Assembly (NCBI GenBank): GCA_030147335.1
Contig: JASKZZ010000350.1
Location: 1-6,387, forward strand
DNA: 6,387 bases
DNA from: Herpetosiphonaceae bacterium
GTDB taxonomy: Bacteria; Chloroflexota; Chloroflexia; Chloroflexales; Kallotenuaceae
Direction: 5' to 3'
The translations under genes were made by a program, and so were the position numbers. Under the pieces are notes generated by a model that worked only from the letters and a program-made list of their open reading frames with translations, was not told where the DNA came from and did no database searches. Positions 5,254 through 6,387 of the stretch are shown here, piece after piece (within the stretch, counting starts at the first letter, position 1; every line of letters starts with the position of its first letter).

Positions 5254-5991
5254 TTAGGCTGCACGGCGCGCTGTAGCAGGTCGTAACTGTCGTGGCCGCT
5301 GCTGCCATTCGCTCAACAACTGACCAGCCTCATCCATTGAAAGATCGGCGATAGGTCGTCCGCCAAAACGTGCGCGCAGCTCTCCCTCAAGATCAATACC
5401 TCGCTCCTCGATTAACCGTTCCAACGCACGTACTTGTCGCTGCGTTGCACGCTCACCAATTGGCAGAATAGGCTGATGGGTTGGCTCTAGCTCGACGATC
5501 TCTTCGTCTTCCCCAACAGGTACATCAGGAGTGGCGGCAGCTTCGGCGGTCTCCACCGGCGAACCAATGGCCAATCCCTTAAGCTCATCGATTAGCTCTG
5601 ATGCTTCACGCTTTGTCAACGTGAGCAAATTCAACATTCGCTCGGCCGCAAAGCTTGCAAGCCGCTCGTAGTCCCAGTTTAGCTCTTTCAACAGGTAGTC
5701 CATATACGAGCGCTGTTTCTCGCTGGCGGGCGCGTCAGGCTCGCGAATCTGGACCGGAACTGGCTGGGCTACAGCATGTTCGCGTAATGAGCGAATCTGC
5801 TGCTCGACCGCCGCACGCTGCGCTTCATACATGCGCAGCCCTGTATCCACCGCCTGAGCAATCTGGTCGTCGCTGGCTGTAGGCGGAAGTGCAATTGTTT
5901 CTTCAACAGTGTAATAGTCGTCGCCGACCTTAATGGCCGCTCGCAGCGTTCGAGTAATGATTGATTGTGCGTTTTGTTCATTCTTAGACAT
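5254..5991 (-). CDS. Unknown protein with two KQ-type helical repeats, next to ssb
   Basis: A 245-residue soluble protein that I cannot assign to a named family. The N-terminal part (about 10-72) has a small beta-rich segment, AAIKVGDDYYTVEETIALP, followed by a helix, DDQIAQAVDTGLRMYEAQRAAVEQQIRSL. Two related helical units follow: about 88-140 (PASEKQRSYMDYLLKEL ... LTKREASELIDELKGL) and 181-231 (RATQRQVRALERLIEERG ... LSMDEAGQLLSEWQQR). Both share the pattern A-S/T-x-K/R-Q, a hydrophobic helix, then L-T/S-x-x-E-A-x-x-L-I/L-x-x-L/W. Similar short modules occur at the ends of phage and plasmid DNA-handling proteins, from memory. An acidic, proline-rich linker (about 144-178, with GEDEEIVELEP) joins them, and the tail is basic (RPRQLRPATARRAA). 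The ATG at 5991 follows GGAGG by eight bases, better than a TTG at 6018. A role with the adjacent SSB is inference. Confidence 0.85.
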   Translation of the reverse strand: MSKNEQNAQSIITRTLRAAIKVGDDYYTVEETIALPPTASDDQIAQAVDTGLRMYEAQRAAVEQQIRSLREHAVAQPVPVQIREPDAPASEKQRSYMDYLLKELNWDYERLASFAAERMLNLLTLTKREASELIDELKGLAIGSPVETAEAAATPDVPVGEDEEIVELEPTHQPILPIGERATQRQVRALERLIEERGIDLEGELRARFGGRPIADLSMDEAGQLLSEWQQRPRQLRPATARRAA

Positions 5992-6041
5992 TGGAACTTC
6001 CTCCGTTTTACAGTTCAACTCAGGTTCACGTTATGTAGAGT

Positions 6042-6070
6042 ATTATAGCACATTCGTTCGTCGTCAACAA
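6042..6070 (-). promoter_or_regulatory. Promoter of the repeat-protein gene with a LexA-like half-dyad
   Basis: The minus strand carries GTGCTATAAT (6042-6051), a perfect extended -10. A TTGTTG -35 lies 17 bases upstream of TATAAT; an alternative TTGACG has 14-bp spacing. Transcription would begin near 6035, leaving a leader of about 44 bases with a GGAGGAAG ribosome site. GAAC-GAAT-GTGC (6048-6059), partly inside the spacer, is one mismatch from the GAAC-N4-GTTC type of LexA box. Confidence 0.7.
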
Positions 6071-6130
6071 CCGATTGTGTAATGTGACTACGTGTACTCC
6101 ACCTCCAATATGATGAGTTTAACCTAGTGA

Positions 6131-6149
6131 TGTGACAGGTACGGTCACA
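6131..6149. repeat. Inverted repeat TGTGAC-N7-GTCACA
   Basis: Perfect 6-base arms at 6131-6136 and 6144-6149 with a 7-base centre, plus a further TGTGAC at 6083-6088. It lies 50 bases after the histidine phosphatase stop and about 60 bases upstream of the next promoter. It could be a weak terminator of the phosphatase gene or a regulator site. No T tract follows, and the spacing does not fit a classical CRP site. Confidence 0.4.
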
Positions 6150-6198
6150 ATGAAACGGGGAAGTTTAGATCAATTCTAATGCGGGGATTAACAATGCG

Positions 6199-6387
6199 CT
6201 ACAAATGGACGGAGTCATTGAGCGTAATAATTCGTGGCTCCGAACCCAAGTCAATAACCGACAACGCACAATTTTCAGGTATGTAGTCACGCCACGCGCT
6301 ACCATGGCCAACGGACCATATCGATAACGCGGTACTTATAACTCCGCCATGGCTGACGGCTACAATTGTCTCCCCTGGATGGACAGC
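6199..6387 (-). CDS. Histidine phosphatase family protein, C-terminal part (cut by window edge)
   Basis: The last 62 codons of a phosphoglycerate-mutase-like (histidine phosphatase superfamily) enzyme, with the stop TAG at 6199-6201; the start and the catalytic RHG motif lie beyond the right edge. The visible part begins AVHPGETIVAVSHGGVI, where the SHGG histidine (residue 13 of the visible part) matches the second conserved histidine of the fold, typically in 'vvSHGgvir'. It ends ENCALSVIDLG ... PRIITLNDSVHL, like the closing strand 'Ncsi..l' of this family. Substrates in the family range from phosphoglycerate and sugar phosphates to alpha-ribazole phosphate and cannot be told from this fragment. 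It is probably a separate unit from the gene downstream, which has its own promoter. Confidence 0.85.
   Translation of the reverse strand, partial: AVHPGETIVAVSHGGVISTALSIWSVGHGSAWRDYIPENCALSVIDLGSEPRIITLNDSVHL

Noticed and set aside
6092..6106. Strong GGAGGTGG ribosome-site-like sequence on the minus strand
   Set aside because: No start codon at a useful distance and a stop follows within a few codons, so no small gene is supported.
6131..6149. Classical CRP binding site
   Set aside because: The spacing between TGTGA and TCACA is nine bases, not six.

Overview
The window reads as a piece of a mid-GC bacterial chromosome, most plausibly a member of the Chloroflexota (Chloroflexales/Herpetosiphonales type). 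That placement is inferred from the soluble REC-GAF-HisKA-HATPase kinase paired with an OmpR-type regulator, the short SSB, and overall gene style. No marker gene proves it. Every supported gene lies on the minus strand, so the reading order below runs from high to low coordinates.

From right to left: (1) the C-terminal 62 codons of a histidine phosphatase (6199-6387), cut by the window edge; (2) a 180-base spacer with an inverted repeat and a good promoter; (3) a 245-residue protein of unknown function with two copies of a helical 'A-S/T-x-K/R-Q' repeat (5254-5991); (4) a terminator, an operator-like dyad and a promoter; (5) a short single-stranded DNA-binding protein without the usual acidic C-terminal tip (ssb, 4729-5115), ended by a perfect 12-bp terminator hairpin; (6) a YycJ/WalJ-type metallo-beta-lactamase-fold hydrolase (3766-4575) whose extended -10 promoter lies 7 bases before the ATG, predicting a leaderless mRNA; (7) a two-component pair, sensor kinase (1926-3560) and OmpR-family regulator (1262-1954), overlapping by 29 bases and closed by a terminator with a T-rich tail; (8) a single-cysteine peroxiredoxin (631-1110) with its own terminator; (9) the N-terminal 129 codons of an HtrA/trypsin-like serine protease (1-388), cut by the left edge.

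The genes look like separate short transcription units, because hairpin terminators or promoters separate most of them; only the kinase/regulator pair is clearly co-translated. Two functional themes are visible. One is DNA maintenance (SSB, its repeat-protein neighbour, and the WalJ-type hydrolase, a family linked to genome maintenance). The other is stress sensing and response (two-component system, peroxiredoxin, HtrA-like protease). The set WalJ-type hydrolase + kinase + OmpR regulator + HtrA-like protease recalls the gene content of the Firmicutes walRK locus, although gene order and kinase architecture differ. I found no RNA genes, CRISPR arrays or mobile elements, and no strong case for a wholly new system. 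The most unusual items are the repeat protein beside the tip-less SSB and the regulatory dyads around them.
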